From Pseudoalteromonas sp. T1lg23B (GTDB lineage Bacteria; Pseudomonadota; Gammaproteobacteria; Enterobacterales; Alteromonadaceae): 64,000 bases of DNA. How positions within the stretch are numbered: position 1 is the first letter of the stretch; the number at the start of each line of letters is the position of its first letter. The stretch is taken from the NCBI RefSeq assembly GCF_002964665.1, contig NZ_PQBZ01000042.1:1-64000 (forward strand), written 5' to 3'. The notes beneath the pieces are model-generated. The model ran no database searches and was not told the DNA's origin. It saw only the letters and a program-made list of their open reading frames with translations. Shown piece after piece: positions 35,725 through 45,325 of the stretch. The translations under genes were made by a program, and so were the position numbers.

Positions 35725-36702
35725 CTAGCCGAATTTTGCTCGATTGTGAGGCGTCATATAATCAATAGCGGGGCCTTTGGGCACCACCTGATTCGGGTTG
35801 ATCATGGTATGACTAAAATAATAATGCCTTTTTATATGGCCAAAGTTCACGGTCTGCGCGATTCTCGGCCATTGGTATAGGGCACGAATATAATTTGCCA
35901 GATTGGGGTAATCTTCTATGCGCTGCTTGTTACACTTAAAGTGACCATAATAGACTGAATCGAAACGGATCAATGTGGTAAATAGCCGCCAATCTGCTTC
36001 GGTAATATTTGCCCCAACAAGGTAAGGAGAATCACTTAGAATAGCTTCAACCTTGTCTAGCGCACAAAACAACTCGTCAAAAGCCTGCTCGTAAGCCTCC
36101 TGAGTCGTTGCAAAGCCACAGCGATACACACCATTGTTGATGGTTTTGTAAACATACTCATTGATGTCATCGATTTGCGGCTTTGCATGTTCGGGATAAT
36201 AGTCGTCTGTGTTGTGAGTAATGTCATTAAACGCGCTGTTAAACATACGAATAATCTCACTGGACTCATTGCTGACAATTTTTTCCTGCTGTTTGTCCCA
36301 TAAGACAGGCACGGTTACACGTCCGCTGTAGGTTTCATTGTTCAAGGTGTACAGTTGATGCATATAATCAAAGCCATATAACGGATCGCCACTGCTGCCA
36401 CTGGCTTTATCAAAGGTCCAGCCTTGATCCAGCATATCAGGACTTACCACAGAAACATCAATATGCTCCTCCAGCCCTTTCAATGCCCTAAAAATTAAGG
36501 TGCGATGCGCCCATGGACATGCCAAGGACACAAATAAGTGATAGCGGCCAGATTGTGCTTTAAACCCACCTGAACCCGAAGGTCCAGCAGACCCATCCGC
36601 CGTAACCCAATTTCTCAACTGTGCCGCTTCACGTTCGAATTTACCTTTATTACTGGTGTCGTACCATTTATCCTGCCACTTACCATCCACAAGTAGTCCC
36701 AT
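35725..36702 (-). CDS. yqjG: Glutathionyl-hydroquinone reductase (Xi-class GST)
   Basis: 325 aa. The thioredoxin-fold start has the catalytic Cys62 in SLACPWAHRTLIFR, and the C-terminal part has the GST helical domain and the RHYYFSH and NPNQVVPKGP ends of the YqjG/ECM4 family. It reduces glutathionyl-hydroquinones to hydroquinone and glutathione in the cytosol. It follows the pirin gene with a 17-bp gap, so they form an operon that suggests quinone/aromatic stress. Confidence 0.94.
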   Translation of the reverse strand: MGLLVDGKWQDKWYDTSNKGKFEREAAQLRNWVTADGSAGPSGSGGFKAQSGRYHLFVSLACPWAHRTLIFRALKGLEEHIDVSVVSPDMLDQGWTFDKASGSSGDPLYGFDYMHQLYTLNNETYSGRVTVPVLWDKQQEKIVSNESSEIIRMFNSAFNDITHNTDDYYPEHAKPQIDDINEYVYKTINNGVYRCGFATTQEAYEQAFDELFCALDKVEAILSDSPYLVGANITEADWRLFTTLIRFDSVYYGHFKCNKQRIEDYPNLANYIRALYQWPRIAQTVNFGHIKRHYYFSHTMINPNQVVPKGPAIDYMTPHNRAKFG

Positions 36703-36719
36703 GCTGTCCTCCCGTTAAG

Positions 36720-37559
36720 CTATACAATGTCGCCAAAACGACCCATCTGGTAGTCTCTCACCGCTTCTTGCAACTGCGCTTGAGTGTTCATGACAAATGG
36801 ACCCATATGCGCTATCTTCTCGCCAATTTGCTGTCCTGCGAGCACCAGAGCCCCCATACCTTGTGCTCCCGCGCTAAGTTGCAGTGCTTCACTCGGTGAC
36901 ACTTCCAGTAATGTCCCCTTACCAAGCTCGGTATCTATTAAACTTCCACTATGAATATAGATCAGTACCTTGGTGTGTGTAGACATGTCCAGCACCATGG
37001 TACTGTTGGGCGGCAATATGACATCAGCAATAGCGCCTTCACCTGCCAGTCCCATAATCGCGCCATCAACCACTTGTCCATCCATTCGCCAACTGCCGGC
37101 AAGCGCTAACAAACTAGCTTGATGTTCATTCTCCAAAGCCGGAACGCCAGATTCTGTCGAGTCTTGATATTTAGGTGGCCGCATTTTCTCCTTTGCGGGC
37201 ATGTTGAGCCAAATTTGAAAGCCATGCATACCCTCGCTTTCATCAGCCAATGGCATCTCACTGTGTACAACTCCTCGCCCTGTACTCATCCATTGAACAT
37301 CGCCACTGCGGATAGCTTTTTTGTTACCCATCTGATCTTGATGCTCGAAACCTCCTTTGCGAATGTATGTAAAGGTTTCAATACCACGGTGAGGATGCGG
37401 TGGAAACCCGCCCATGTAGTCACTTTCGTCGTCTGATTTTAATTCATCAATCATCAAATACGGGTCAAGACTTTTACCATCAAACCCGGCAATGCGCTTG
37501 ATGTTTACGCCAGCACCATCACTGGTGGCATAAGATTTTTGCGTGCGAATGATTTTCAT
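36720..37559 (-). CDS. Pirin family protein (YhhW-like)
   Basis: About 279 aa from the ATG at 37559 (GGAG 6 nt upstream). The N-terminal cupin carries the four metal ligands His55, His57 (PHPHRG), His99 and Glu101 (HSEMP). A second cupin follows without obvious ligands. Bacterial pirins oxidise quercetin-type flavonols in vitro, and their role in the cell is open. It is first in the operon with yqjG. Confidence 0.9.
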   Translation of the reverse strand: MKIIRTQKSYATSDGAGVNIKRIAGFDGKSLDPYLMIDELKSDDESDYMGGFPPHPHRGIETFTYIRKGGFEHQDQMGNKKAIRSGDVQWMSTGRGVVHSEMPLADESEGMHGFQIWLNMPAKEKMRPPKYQDSTESGVPALENEHQASLLALAGSWRMDGQVVDGAIMGLAGEGAIADVILPPNSTMVLDMSTHTKVLIYIHSGSLIDTELGKGTLLEVSPSEALQLSAGAQGMGALVLAGQQIGEKIAHMGPFVMNTQAQLQEAVRDYQMGRFGDIV

Positions 37560-37732
37560 GTTTTGCTCCAAAGGCTCATTGCTTGCTCAATGTTGATACA
37601 TTAGCAAGAAGCAAAACGATTAAAAATTAGTAAATTTAGGGGGTTTCATTCTAAAAAACAGAATGATTAAGTGATAATAACGCTCAGTGCAACGTTTGCA
37701 TACTCAGCGTTAAAAACTACAAATAGGCTGGG

Positions 37733-38665
37733 TTAACTTCGCTTGAACAGCAAACTTTTTAAACTTGCCTGTGGATTAATGTCTTGAAACTCGGGTGGAT
37801 TGTCGAGCCGCTCTATAAACACCATCTCAGGAGCTTGCTCAGCCATTTCTTGAATTAAAAACTGTGTATCTAAGCTCGGGTCATTGACACAGGCGAGTAC
37901 CTGGCCGTGTTCGGTCAATAGCTCAGGTAAACGGCGCAGTATCTTCTTGTAGTCTTTAGTCAGCGCAAAACTGCCTTTTTGAAATGAAGGTGGATCGATA
38001 ATCACCAGATCATAAGGTCCAAACTTTCGCACCTTGCCCCAAGATTTAAATAACTCGTGACCTAGAAACTTTACCTTGCTGAGATCATGGCCATTGGCTC
38101 GGTGATTATCACGCCCTTTACCGAGTGCGGCTTTCGCCATATCTAGGTTTACCACTTGCTTGGCACCACCTGCAATCGCTGCCACCGAAAAACCACAGGT
38201 GTAGGCAAACAAGTTCAATACCCGTTTATCCTGTGCGTTTGATTTTACCCAATCTCGACCAAAACGCATGTCTAAAAATAAACCATTGTTTTGTTTGTTA
38301 CCCAAGTCCAGCAAAAATGTCAGACCATTTTCAACTACTTGCTGTTCTTTTGATAAGCAGCCCCATAGCACCTCAAGTTCACAATCTGGTCGACTACGGT
38401 GATGCAACAAAATACTTTTCACTTTACCTTGCCAAAGTGGCAATTGTGCCCATTTTTCACTCAGCGCTCGCAAGCTGTCGATAAACTCAGGCTCGGGCTC
38501 TTTAAATAGTGAGATCAATAGCTGTCCTGCTAGCCAATCCACCGTGATATGTTCTAGGCCCGGCCAACATAGGCCTCGACCATGAAATAGGCGTCTGACT
38601 TCATCGGGAATATGTGTTAGTTCACATAGCTGTTGGTCTAGTAAGGGCAGGGCAGTCGGTGTCAT
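37733..38665 (-). CDS. Class I SAM methyltransferase, RlmI/RlmK-like C-terminal domain
   Basis: 310 aa. The methyltransferase core has FLDMRFGRDWV, VLNLFAYTCGFSVAAIAGGAKQVVNLD (motif I) and the catalytic-loop motif IIDPPSFQKGSF, as in the COG1092 rRNA cytosine methyltransferases. The usual PUA domain is missing and a different N-terminus of about 100 aa takes its place, so this may be a distinct enzyme of that clan. Target RNA unknown. It is followed by the convergent-looking hairpin region at 38718. Confidence 0.85.
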   Translation of the reverse strand: MTPTALPLLDQQLCELTHIPDEVRRLFHGRGLCWPGLEHITVDWLAGQLLISLFKEPEPEFIDSLRALSEKWAQLPLWQGKVKSILLHHRSRPDCELEVLWGCLSKEQQVVENGLTFLLDLGNKQNNGLFLDMRFGRDWVKSNAQDKRVLNLFAYTCGFSVAAIAGGAKQVVNLDMAKAALGKGRDNHRANGHDLSKVKFLGHELFKSWGKVRKFGPYDLVIIDPPSFQKGSFALTKDYKKILRRLPELLTEHGQVLACVNDPSLDTQFLIQEMAEQAPEMVFIERLDNPPEFQDINPQASLKSLLFKRS

Positions 38666-38717
38666 GATTTATAAAGAGTCATTGGCAAAAAGGTGTATTC
38701 TACGCATTTTCTTTGAC

Positions 38718-38770
38718 TGGCACCACATACGAATTCCCCAACAATGTGAAGGAATTTGTATGCAGTGCCA
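38718..38770. repeat. Imperfect 20-bp inverted repeat between two minus-strand genes
   Basis: The arms at 38718-38737 and 38751-38770 match at 17 of 20 positions (TGGCAC, CATAC, AATTCC shared) with a 13-nt loop. It lies just downstream of the amidohydrolase gene and has no T-tract. It could be an RNA-stabilising hairpin or a small mobile-repeat remnant. Confidence 0.55.
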
Positions 38771-38778
38771 AAAACTTA

Positions 38779-40494
38779 TCAGTAAGCCTGATACACCACT
38801 TCACCATCAAGCAAGGTCAGTTCAGCCTTGACCTGCTTGATTTGCTCGGCAGTTAACTCAAATAGATTGTTATCCAGCACCACAAGATCAGCGCGTTTAC
38901 CCACTTCAATGCTTCCTACCAAATGATCCTGACGCATTGCGTAGGCCCCATTGATGGTGTAGGCGGCAATAGCCTGAGCGAGCGTAATGTTTTGTGGTGC
39001 TCGCGATATTGCATGGCTCAGCCCTACAAAAGGATTAAAGGTGCTGACATTCCAGTCACTGCTTAGCGTAAGTGTGGCATTCGCACCTTGCAAGTCTTTA
39101 ATCGGCACGAGGTCTTGTGAGCGCTGCGCACCTATGAGTGGAATATTTTCAGGCCAGTGACTTGGTTGACTAAATTCCCCCGCAACTTGCGCATCGGCAA
39201 TCACATTCAACTTGGCAAAACGTGGCATATCCTCTGGGTCAACAACCTCTAAATGGGTAACTCGATGCCTAGCATGACCATTAGAGGCTTTTTCAATCGC
39301 ATTTAATGCTTCATGGATACCCCTATCGCCAATACCGTGAATGTTAAAATCAAAGCCTACAGGCTCCAGTGCTTTGATATATTTTTCCATACGCGCTTGA
39401 GTAAAGTAATTTAACCCCTTGTTTTGGTATAAGTTAAGCCAGTTTACTTCATAGGGTTCATGCATCGCTGCTGTGCTGTTGACTAAAATACCATCCATAT
39501 AAAACTTAACCTGATCCACTTTTAACAGGCTGTCTGATGAGCGACTAAACATCGCTTTCAGTGAGGCTATTTGCTTTTCATCACTCATCTGAGGATATGC
39601 CCAAAGCCCCAAACTAACACGTAGCGTTAACTTATCTTCATCAGCCACACGCTGCCAAGTTTGTAGATGACCTCTTTGCCAATAAGTACGTGCGTCACTG
39701 ATTGATGTGATCCCAACCTTGTTGAGTTCTGGCATCGTGTACTCAATCAAACCGTTGTAATCTTCTGAGCTTGCATCAGGGCGCGAGTTCATCGCCAGCT
39801 CCATTAACTGATTACCCGCGTTATCGTACAAAATACCATTCAAGTTGCCCTGACTATCTCTGCCTATCACGCCTCCTATGGGGTCTTGGCTGTTAGCAGT
39901 GAGCCCAGCAAGCGCAAGGGCTTTACTGTTGACCCACATGGAATGAGATGTTTGTTCCATGATAATAACAGGGCGCTCTGGTATCGCTTCATCCAGTACT
40001 GCCAGTGGCGATGCTTGCATGTCTAACAGTGTTGCTATTTCATGACCATAGCCGATTAACCAGTCGGTATTGGGATAACTTTGTGATGCTTCATAGAGCA
40101 AATCGATATATTCATTTTCTGAAGCGTATCCCGGTAAAGTGAACTGCGTTACCTCAGATGCCGACTCCAACGGGTGAATATGCACGTCATGAAAACCAGG
40201 CATCAGCATTTTGCCTTTGAGATCGATTACCTCAGTACGCTCTGTAATATAACTTTGAGCCTGTGTATCATCTCCAACATAAACAATCTTATTGCCTTGT
40301 ACGGCGACAGCCTGAGCCCAAGGTTGTTTAGCATTGACGGTGTACACCTGACCATTAACGAACACGATATTCGCCTCGACAGTCGCAACTTCAGTGGCCG
40401 TGGATATTGACGAATTGTCCCCCTCAGTGCAGCCAGATAAAGCGCAGCTAAGTGAAAGAAGTGTGGTACAAATTAACATAGTTGATTGACTCAT
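38779..40494 (-). CDS. Amidohydrolase family lipoprotein (YtcJ-like)
   Basis: About 571 aa from the ATG at 40494, which has AAGGAG 7 nt upstream. The lipoprotein signal ends ALSGC (Cys22). The metal-dependent hydrolase domain shows MLMPGFHDVHIHP (first two His), HGIGDRGIHEAL and SSDWNVSTFNPF, with the composite beta domain at both ends (GKRADLVVLDNNLF). It would be exported, which is unusual for this family. The substrate could be an N-acyl or cyclic amide compound; it cannot be named. Confidence 0.85.
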   Translation of the reverse strand: MSQSTMLICTTLLSLSCALSGCTEGDNSSISTATEVATVEANIVFVNGQVYTVNAKQPWAQAVAVQGNKIVYVGDDTQAQSYITERTEVIDLKGKMLMPGFHDVHIHPLESASEVTQFTLPGYASENEYIDLLYEASQSYPNTDWLIGYGHEIATLLDMQASPLAVLDEAIPERPVIIMEQTSHSMWVNSKALALAGLTANSQDPIGGVIGRDSQGNLNGILYDNAGNQLMELAMNSRPDASSEDYNGLIEYTMPELNKVGITSISDARTYWQRGHLQTWQRVADEDKLTLRVSLGLWAYPQMSDEKQIASLKAMFSRSSDSLLKVDQVKFYMDGILVNSTAAMHEPYEVNWLNLYQNKGLNYFTQARMEKYIKALEPVGFDFNIHGIGDRGIHEALNAIEKASNGHARHRVTHLEVVDPEDMPRFAKLNVIADAQVAGEFSQPSHWPENIPLIGAQRSQDLVPIKDLQGANATLTLSSDWNVSTFNPFVGLSHAISRAPQNITLAQAIAAYTINGAYAMRQDHLVGSIEVGKRADLVVLDNNLFELTAEQIKQVKAELTLLDGEVVYQAY

Positions 40495-40566
40495 TAGTTG
40501 ACTCCTTAGGTATAGCAATACACTATCAAGACACAGGTAACCGTAAGGTAACAGTATAGGCGAGTC

Positions 40567-41238
40567 ATGATCATATTATTGGTAGAAGACGATACGGTAC
40601 TGGCAACGCACAGTATTGACTTTCTAGCACAAGAGGGAATAGAGGTAGACTACGCCAGCACAATGAGACAAGCGCAAGCCATCAGTGAACATCAGAGTTA
40701 TGATGCTATTGTGCTGGATATCAACTTGCCCGATGGGGATGGGCTTTCTCTTGCTAAGCAGTGGCAACACCAGCGTCAAGAGCCGATTTTATTTCTCAGC
40801 GCTCGAGATGCCTTAGACGATAAACTAAAAGCTTTTTCATATGGCGCATTGGACTATTTAACCAAACCATTCGCTTTGCCAGAACTGGCCGTTCGTATCA
40901 AGTTGCTCGCAAGCAAAAACAACTCAAAGCCAAATCGGCAGTTTAGTCTTGATTCTTTGCATGTTGATTTAGATGCGAAAATTATAACACGAGGAGAGAG
41001 GGTCATCGTGTTGTCTCCGCAACAATGGCAGTTGCTAGAGTTACTGATAAAACATTATCCAAATCCAGTGAGTAAAGCAGCCATCATTAATCAGATCTGG
41101 CCGCAACAGGACAGCAACAACAACATGTATAAATCGCTCATAACGAGACTGCGTAGCAACCTCACTAGAGAGGATGAACCAGCCTTGTTACATACGCTAA
41201 AAAAACAAGGTATCACATTGAGAGTTCAACATGACTAA
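40567..41238 (+). CDS. OmpR/PhoB-type response regulator
   Basis: 223 aa. The receiver has VEDDT, phospho-Asp51 in LDINLPDGDG and Lys in LTKPF. A winged-helix DNA-binding domain fills the C-terminal 95 residues (SPQQWQLLELLIKHY). It overlaps the kinase gene downstream by 8 bp. Divergent from the amidohydrolase gene, with only about 70 bp between, so that gene may be its target. Confidence 0.9.
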   Translation: MIILLVEDDTVLATHSIDFLAQEGIEVDYASTMRQAQAISEHQSYDAIVLDINLPDGDGLSLAKQWQHQRQEPILFLSARDALDDKLKAFSYGALDYLTKPFALPELAVRIKLLASKNNSKPNRQFSLDSLHVDLDAKIITRGERVIVLSPQQWQLLELLIKHYPNPVSKAAIINQIWPQQDSNNNMYKSLITRLRSNLTREDEPALLHTLKKQGITLRVQHD

Positions 41239-42418
41239 GCACCACACTTCTATGATTGTGTATCTGAGTTCACGTATCACCTTACCAATGCTGATAATCA
41301 TGCTCTGCTGGTTAGGCGTGTCTAAATACAGTTATGAGTTTGCGCTTGATGACAGCGCCGCACACTATCTCTATTACGACGCCGAGCAAGTGAACTCGCA
41401 GCGGCTTACTTTGCCTATCTCAGATGAATTTAAATTGATCACACAATCACATGCAGAGTTACCCGATTATGTGGTACAGGCATGGCGCTCTGGTCAACTC
41501 GCTATCAATCAGGTGACGCTGTTGCGCCAAGCCAACCAAGATATCTACGTGCTACCTTGGCAGCAACCCAACAGCAATGTTTCACCGTTATTTGTACTGC
41601 ACTTTTTCGATCCGCAAGACACTTTGCCAATCACGCCTTGGCTTACACTGTTACTCGCGGCTTGTAGCCTGCTGGCACTGTACACTGTCATTAGAAGCAC
41701 TTTAAAAATAAACAAACAAATCAATGCATTAACTGAGTTTGTAAACACTAACAAACAATCTAGTGAGGTAACTAGATTTAAAGAGTTCAGTGCCTTTTAC
41801 GATGCGCTCAAACTGTCAAGACAAGCCGAACAACTGGCACACCAAAAAGAGCGGTTACTGAGCACCTATTTAAGCCATGAAGTACGTACACCGCTCACGC
41901 ACATCCAACACAGTATTGCACGATTGCAACAGCAAGACGATCTGCCTCTTGAAGCCGTAGACATCTTACTCACGTTAGAGCAAGCGCAACATCGGCTTAG
42001 TGACACCAGTAGTGCGGTGTTAGCATTGTGGCAAACTGATATCGAGAAACAGCTTATTGATATCAGAGCGGTGATTAGGCGCGTCGCAGCTAGATATGAC
42101 AATCAGCATTTTCAAATCATCCTAGAACTGAACCCGCATGAAGTGATCTTGCCACTTCACACCCCATTATGTGAGTTATTACTTACTCAAGCGATAGAAA
42201 ATGCACAGCGGCACGGCAAGCCACCATTGACGATAAAGCTCACACCAGAGACACTGACGCTACACAATGCCCAATCAGCGCAAAACCAAGATACATCCGG
42301 TACAGGTTTAGGGTCGATGTTGATCCAACAAATATGCACAAGACTGGACTGGCACCGTAGTATCTCAGTGACGACACAGGACTATACACTGACCATCAAG
42401 TTTAAAGCGCTTTACTAG
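41231..42418 (+). CDS. Sensor histidine kinase
   Basis: 395 aa. Two transmembrane helices (about 10-30 and 137-155) flank a short periplasmic sensor. HisKA follows, with phospho-His216 in YLSHEVRTPLTHIQ, and then a compact HATPase with the TGLGSMLIQQIC loop. The N-box LLTQAIENAQRHG is present. Partner of the response regulator that it overlaps by 8 bp. The signal is unknown. Confidence 0.88.
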   Translation: MTKHHTSMIVYLSSRITLPMLIIMLCWLGVSKYSYEFALDDSAAHYLYYDAEQVNSQRLTLPISDEFKLITQSHAELPDYVVQAWRSGQLAINQVTLLRQANQDIYVLPWQQPNSNVSPLFVLHFFDPQDTLPITPWLTLLLAACSLLALYTVIRSTLKINKQINALTEFVNTNKQSSEVTRFKEFSAFYDALKLSRQAEQLAHQKERLLSTYLSHEVRTPLTHIQHSIARLQQQDDLPLEAVDILLTLEQAQHRLSDTSSAVLALWQTDIEKQLIDIRAVIRRVAARYDNQHFQIILELNPHEVILPLHTPLCELLLTQAIENAQRHGKPPLTIKLTPETLTLHNAQSAQNQDTSGTGLGSMLIQQICTRLDWHRSISVTTQDYTLTIKFKALY

Positions 42419-42434
42419 TTGTCACGCTTAGTCA

Positions 42435-43328
42435 TCATGTATTTTGCGCATAGCGTACAAACTCTGAGTAGATAGAGTCTTTGATCAACCGGTCAGGGGT
42501 AAACGCATAATAATGCTGATAAACATTATCAATGGGACCAATAAAACACACATCACGGTTGCGCTCGATTTCTTCTTTCACTGATAGCGGTGCGGGAAAT
42601 AATCCAAAACCTTGTTGGCCTAAAGCAACCATTAATGCGCTATCGTCCACATGACCGGCCACACTTATCTCAATGCCTAATTCATCTAGCCAATAGTGAA
42701 TGGCATTCGTCACTGGACTCGATTTGGCAGGTAACACCACGGGTACATCTGCCAGCGTATTGGGATAGTTGCTTTGTAAATTTTGCTGCCAGCTACTCGT
42801 TCCAAAAAATCCTAATTGACTTTTTCCTATCTCATGACAAAACACCTTAAACGGTAAGCTATTGTCCAAGGGTTTATCCGCCAACACCAAATCTAACTTG
42901 TGGATCGCCATTTGCGCTAACAACTCGGCTTGCTGTCCATCAATGCAATGCAGATTGGCTATGCGCTCATTCTCAATCAATGGTGCAAGCCATTTTGATA
43001 CCAATGATTTGGGCAACGCATCTGATATGCCCACTTTCAAAGTGCGCGACAACGTACCAACATCTCCAGAAGTGGTCTCAAGCCACTCGTGAGCAATGGC
43101 AAACATATCGTCTGCATATTGTTGCGCTATTTGTCCAAACTCAGTGAGGCGAAGACCTCGGCCTTCACGTAAGAATAACGCTTTACCTAAACGCTGCTCT
43201 AAGCTCGTTATTTGCGCGCTCACCGTTTGTGGTGTCAGATGCAGCACCTTGCTTGCAGCAGCAATACTGCCGTGGCGGCTTACCTGCCAGAAGTAATATA
43301 AATGGTTGTAATTGATGTTGGTAATCAT
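42435..43328 (-). CDS. nhaR: NhaR-like LysR-family transcriptional activator
   Basis: 297 aa, near the 301 aa of E. coli NhaR. The N-terminus NINYNHLYYFWQVSRHGSIAAASKVLHLTPQTVSAQITSLE is the NhaR pattern (YNHLYYFWQV). NhaR senses sodium and activates nhaA. No nhaA is in this window, so the target lies elsewhere or differs. It is divergent from the HPF-like gene at 43455. The kinase gene at its 3' end converges with it. Confidence 0.85.
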   Translation of the reverse strand: MITNINYNHLYYFWQVSRHGSIAAASKVLHLTPQTVSAQITSLEQRLGKALFLREGRGLRLTEFGQIAQQYADDMFAIAHEWLETTSGDVGTLSRTLKVGISDALPKSLVSKWLAPLIENERIANLHCIDGQQAELLAQMAIHKLDLVLADKPLDNSLPFKVFCHEIGKSQLGFFGTSSWQQNLQSNYPNTLADVPVVLPAKSSPVTNAIHYWLDELGIEISVAGHVDDSALMVALGQQGFGLFPAPLSVKEEIERNRDVCFIGPIDNVYQHYYAFTPDRLIKDSIYSEFVRYAQNT

Positions 43329-43454
43329 TCGCTAATACCTGTCACTAAGTAAGAAATAATCAGCTTTTTTCTTTCCATATACCTTAGTAGATTTAGACTG
43401 TACCTGCAATTGAGGTGCGACAAGTTCAATCAATTAACGGATAAGAATCCAACA

Positions 43455-43757
43455 ATGAAACTGAAGTTATCAATAAAAGATAAAACTGTTACGGCGGCGA
43501 TGAAAGTGAAACTGTCAAAGTTAGTGACGATGCAGCTACAAAAGTATGCTTTAAATATTCGTACAGTAGAGCTTCACATTGATGACGTCATGTCTCGTCA
43601 ACATGGTTTGATTAAACAGTGTCGTCTCAACCTTCAACTACCAGGGTTACCAAGCATTATGCTGAAAGCGAAGGGCAATAACATGCTACAAGCCATTAAG
43701 CGCGCATTACACAATTGCCAAAAAATACTGGCTCAAAAGTATGCAATTGCTCACTAA
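43455..43757 (+). CDS. HPF/RaiA-like ribosome hibernation-type small protein
   Basis: About 100 aa from the ATG at 43455; an earlier ATG at 43410 has no ribosome-binding site. The pattern VELHIDDVMSRQHGLIKQCR, then LPGLPSIMLKAKG and AIKRALHNCQK, fits the single-domain HPF/YfiA beta-alpha fold, rich in Lys. Similar proteins bind the 30S decoding centre in stationary phase. The assignment comes from motif spacing, so other small RNA-binding folds remain possible. Divergent from the NhaR-like gene. Confidence 0.6.
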   Translation: MKLKLSIKDKTVTAAMKVKLSKLVTMQLQKYALNIRTVELHIDDVMSRQHGLIKQCRLNLQLPGLPSIMLKAKGNNMLQAIKRALHNCQKILAQKYAIAH

Positions 43758-43903
43758 CCAAGTTTTTGCAGGTATATAGCAATCATTTTTGCTCCATATA
43801 ATCCCAAGCACTTGCAGCGGAATGGATGCCGCTCTATTTTATCAAGTTATTCATCAGTTCGCCGATACACCTATTAGGTGTAGGACGTTAACTAGGTCAT
43901 GAT

Positions 43904-44320
43904 GTGAAACTCAATGCAGTACCGCAACACGCAATTACACACACTGTATTAGGTTATCCCAACCCAGCAGACGAAGAGGCGCGTGCGAGGAATCTATCTA
44001 ATGACACGCAAAAGACTGTGCTGCAATCACACAATGACCACCAAGCCGCGGAAAAAAAAGCACTACCTCCTCATATAGAATCACTACTGGCACAACAGCA
44101 AAAAATCAGAAAACAAATCCGAGAGTATAAAGAGCAGCTTATTGACGTTAAAACCCGATTAGATATGGATGAAAAAATTAAACAATCCACGCTCAAACAT
44201 CTCACCGCCCATCTAACACAATTACATCTGCAACTGGTCAGCGTCTCACAGGCACTACATGACGCATTGAAAAAGTCGGGGATCAATGACTTAACTCAGC
44301 TTGTTGATCTGCTCAGCTGA
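43904..44320 (+). CDS. Hypothetical coiled-coil protein
   Basis: 138 aa beginning with GTG (43904), with TAGG upstream. No signal peptide. Residues about 60-135 are predicted as long helices with heptad-like Leu/Gln/Lys spacing (LLAQQQKIRKQIREYKEQL). It converges with the receiver gene that ends at 44330. No family recognised; an adaptor or scaffold is a guess. Confidence 0.55.
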   Translation: MKLNAVPQHAITHTVLGYPNPADEEARARNLSNDTQKTVLQSHNDHQAAEKKALPPHIESLLAQQQKIRKQIREYKEQLIDVKTRLDMDEKIKQSTLKHLTAHLTQLHLQLVSVSQALHDALKKSGINDLTQLVDLLS

Positions 44321-44329
44321 GCTGCGGAG

Positions 44330-45223
44330 TTAGAACCCCACCAACAGCACTTTGCCAAGTGCCATACCTTCTCTTTGGCAACTAAAGTCAATGCGACTAT
44401 CCAAGGGTGTTTGATACAACGACTCCAACTTTTTAAACGGTGTACCAATGAACTTGACGGTTTTCACCCGCAGACTCATCCGAGAGCGCTTGTCCAAAAA
44501 CGCAAATGCAGTGGCATTTAACGTTTCTTTACACGACTCTAGAATATCGCTAGAAAGAATATGCTGATGGATAGCTTGATGTATTTCTTCGGGGGCTATT
44601 GGTTGCTGACTGCTGGCAAGAACACAGGTAGCGTACACGTCAAGCAAACCAACCGCCCTGACTTTTTGATTGTTTCTGTCTTCATAAATGGCCATGACAC
44701 AAGGCACTTTCGTTTCATCAAAGTCTTGCGGTTTAATGGATTGGATCACCAAACTTTTATCGACCTGCTTATGAATAAGACGTTCTAACTGCCCGAGCTT
44801 AGGCAGTGCGAGCTGACCATTAACCTCCACTTGCTCTAAGATCACCTCGCTTTCTTCCGTCCCTTGTACCAAAGGCAGCAAGTTATCGTGTAATTGTTGA
44901 TCAGAAAACGGTTTTGATAGCACAAAACGGGCACCCGCTTTTAAAGCTTCGTTAATTTTTGCCCGTTCATCAACTGTTGTGATCATCGCCACGGTCATAT
45001 TTAGCTGGCGCTTTTTTATCGCCTGAAGCAAAGTCAAACCCGACATGTCAGGCATATGCCAATCGGTCAAAACGATATCGGGCTGCCAGTTTCCTATCTC
45101 ACGTAGCGCTAACTTAACGCTGCTGGCTTTTCGGATCAAAAGCTTACGATAACCAAACTTTTCTAGTGCACGCCTTACTATCTCTAATGTAGCTGGGCTG
45201 TCATCGACAATCAGTATCTTCAC
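44330..45223 (-). CDS. Response regulator with unassigned C-terminal domain
   Basis: 297 aa. The N-terminal receiver has IVDDSPATLE, phospho-Asp54 in LTDWHMPDMSG and Lys in LSKPF. The last 150 residues are a mixed alpha/beta region (KVPCVMAIYEDRNNQKVRAVGLLDVYATCVLA, later FKKLESLYQTPLDSRIDF) with no DNA-binding or enzymatic motif; it resembles CheC/CheX-type output only loosely. No kinase is adjacent. Confidence 0.72.
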   Translation of the reverse strand: MKILIVDDSPATLEIVRRALEKFGYRKLLIRKASSVKLALREIGNWQPDIVLTDWHMPDMSGLTLLQAIKKRQLNMTVAMITTVDERAKINEALKAGARFVLSKPFSDQQLHDNLLPLVQGTEESEVILEQVEVNGQLALPKLGQLERLIHKQVDKSLVIQSIKPQDFDETKVPCVMAIYEDRNNQKVRAVGLLDVYATCVLASSQQPIAPEEIHQAIHQHILSSDILESCKETLNATAFAFLDKRSRMSLRVKTVKFIGTPFKKLESLYQTPLDSRIDFSCQREGMALGKVLLVGF

Positions 45224-45325
45224 ATTTGACCACTTAGAACAAAAACTTGTTTTTTATTATAGGCATATTTTTTATGCATCACTAAACTCAAAGAGAGTTT
45301 CTAATTGGGTCAAGTTCGTTAAACA

